Positions 63,826 through 64,000 of a DNA stretch of 64,000 nucleotides are shown piece by piece. The notes beneath the pieces were generated by a model. The model was not told where the DNA came from. It was given only the letters and a program-made list of their open reading frames with translations, and ran no database searches. This DNA comes from CAWGET01 sp963821715 (GTDB taxonomy: Bacteria > Bacteroidota > Ignavibacteria > Ignavibacteriales > Melioribacteraceae), in assembly GCA_963821715.1 (NCBI GenBank), contig CAWGET010000001.1, forward strand, positions 496,001-560,000, given 5' to 3'. The position numbers were made by a program, and so were the translations under genes. Numbering within the stretch: the stretch's first letter is position 1; the number at the start of each line of letters is the position of its first letter.

Positions 63826-64000
63826 ATAGAAAGCAGATGAGTTCAGTGAATTGAATTTTACTTGAAAGATCTAATTAATATATATTAGCTAGGTTTAATC
63901 TTAAAATATTTTCCCAGTTAATACTGTACAGTTTTGTGAACATAAAGTATATTTTTTAATACAAGAATTTGTAAAAAATGCCTGAATATCCTTTTTTTAT

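Overview
This 64 kb window is low-GC bacterial DNA from the FCB group, most probably an Ignavibacteriota (Melioribacter/Ignavibacterium-like) heterotroph. The main reason is that seven large secreted proteins end in the ~80-residue type-A T9SS sorting domain with the NYPNPFNP signature. A type II-like ileS, Bacteroidota-style acidic lipoprotein signals and several TTG starts also fit. No tRNA, rRNA, CRISPR array, prophage or insertion sequence was recognised.

Region 1 (1-21.5 kb, + strand) is a pectin/polygalacturonate utilisation locus. It has the end of gnd, then kduI, kduD, a GntR/LacI-hybrid regulator, a Gfo/Idh/MocA oxidoreductase, a DUF4861 lipoprotein, uxaC (frameshifted) and uxaE. After a regulatory gap come GH105, a wrecked SusC/TonB-type receptor, a beta-helix T9SS protein, a LacI regulator, GH28, PL1 and PL10 enzymes, and a truncated pectinesterase. 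Surface lyases and GH28 cut polygalacturonate, and GH105 splits off unsaturated uronate. KduI/KduD turn it into 2-keto-3-deoxygluconate (KDG), while saturated galacturonate goes through UxaC and the epimerase UxaE toward fructuronate. The last steps (mannonate branch, KDG kinase, KDPG aldolase) are not in the window.

Region 2 (21.7-37.9 kb) is mixed accessory DNA: a membrane TPR/FlgO-like protein, a creatininase-family protein, a tandem pair of arylsulfotransferase-like T9SS proteins, a 2-Cys peroxiredoxin, a DUF892 protein, a bacteriohemerythrin, a DegT aminotransferase, a REP-like inverted-repeat zone and a giant Ig/LamG/FN3 surface protein.

Region 3 (38.2-46.4 kb, + strand) is a compact housekeeping operon: yggS, divIVA-like, purine nucleoside phosphorylase, a membrane coiled-coil protein, ileS, a Lys-rich TraR/DksA protein, lspA and rluD. 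The order resembles the ylmE-divIVA-ileS-ylyA-lspA-ylyB run of Firmicutes.

Region 4 (46.5-56.7 kb, - strand) holds a lytic transglycosylase and then one long gene run. From upstream to downstream it contains hemerythrin-HHE, YqaE/Pmp3, a YghA-like SDR, topoisomerase IB, a type III polyketide synthase, a methyltransferase, an FAD oxidoreductase, an SDR (frameshifted), an NAD-binding protein and a YihY membrane protein. An EamA transporter lies just upstream.

Region 5 (56.9-64 kb) has two paralogous nine-haem-class cytochromes c carrying T9SS sorting domains (one with two frameshifts and two CXCH sites), then cysS and a frameshifted membrane protein.

Single-base indels break at least seven genes, and the TonB receptor has many within 2.5 kb while its protein sense stays readable. 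Consensus error in the assembly is therefore at least as likely as true pseudogenisation.
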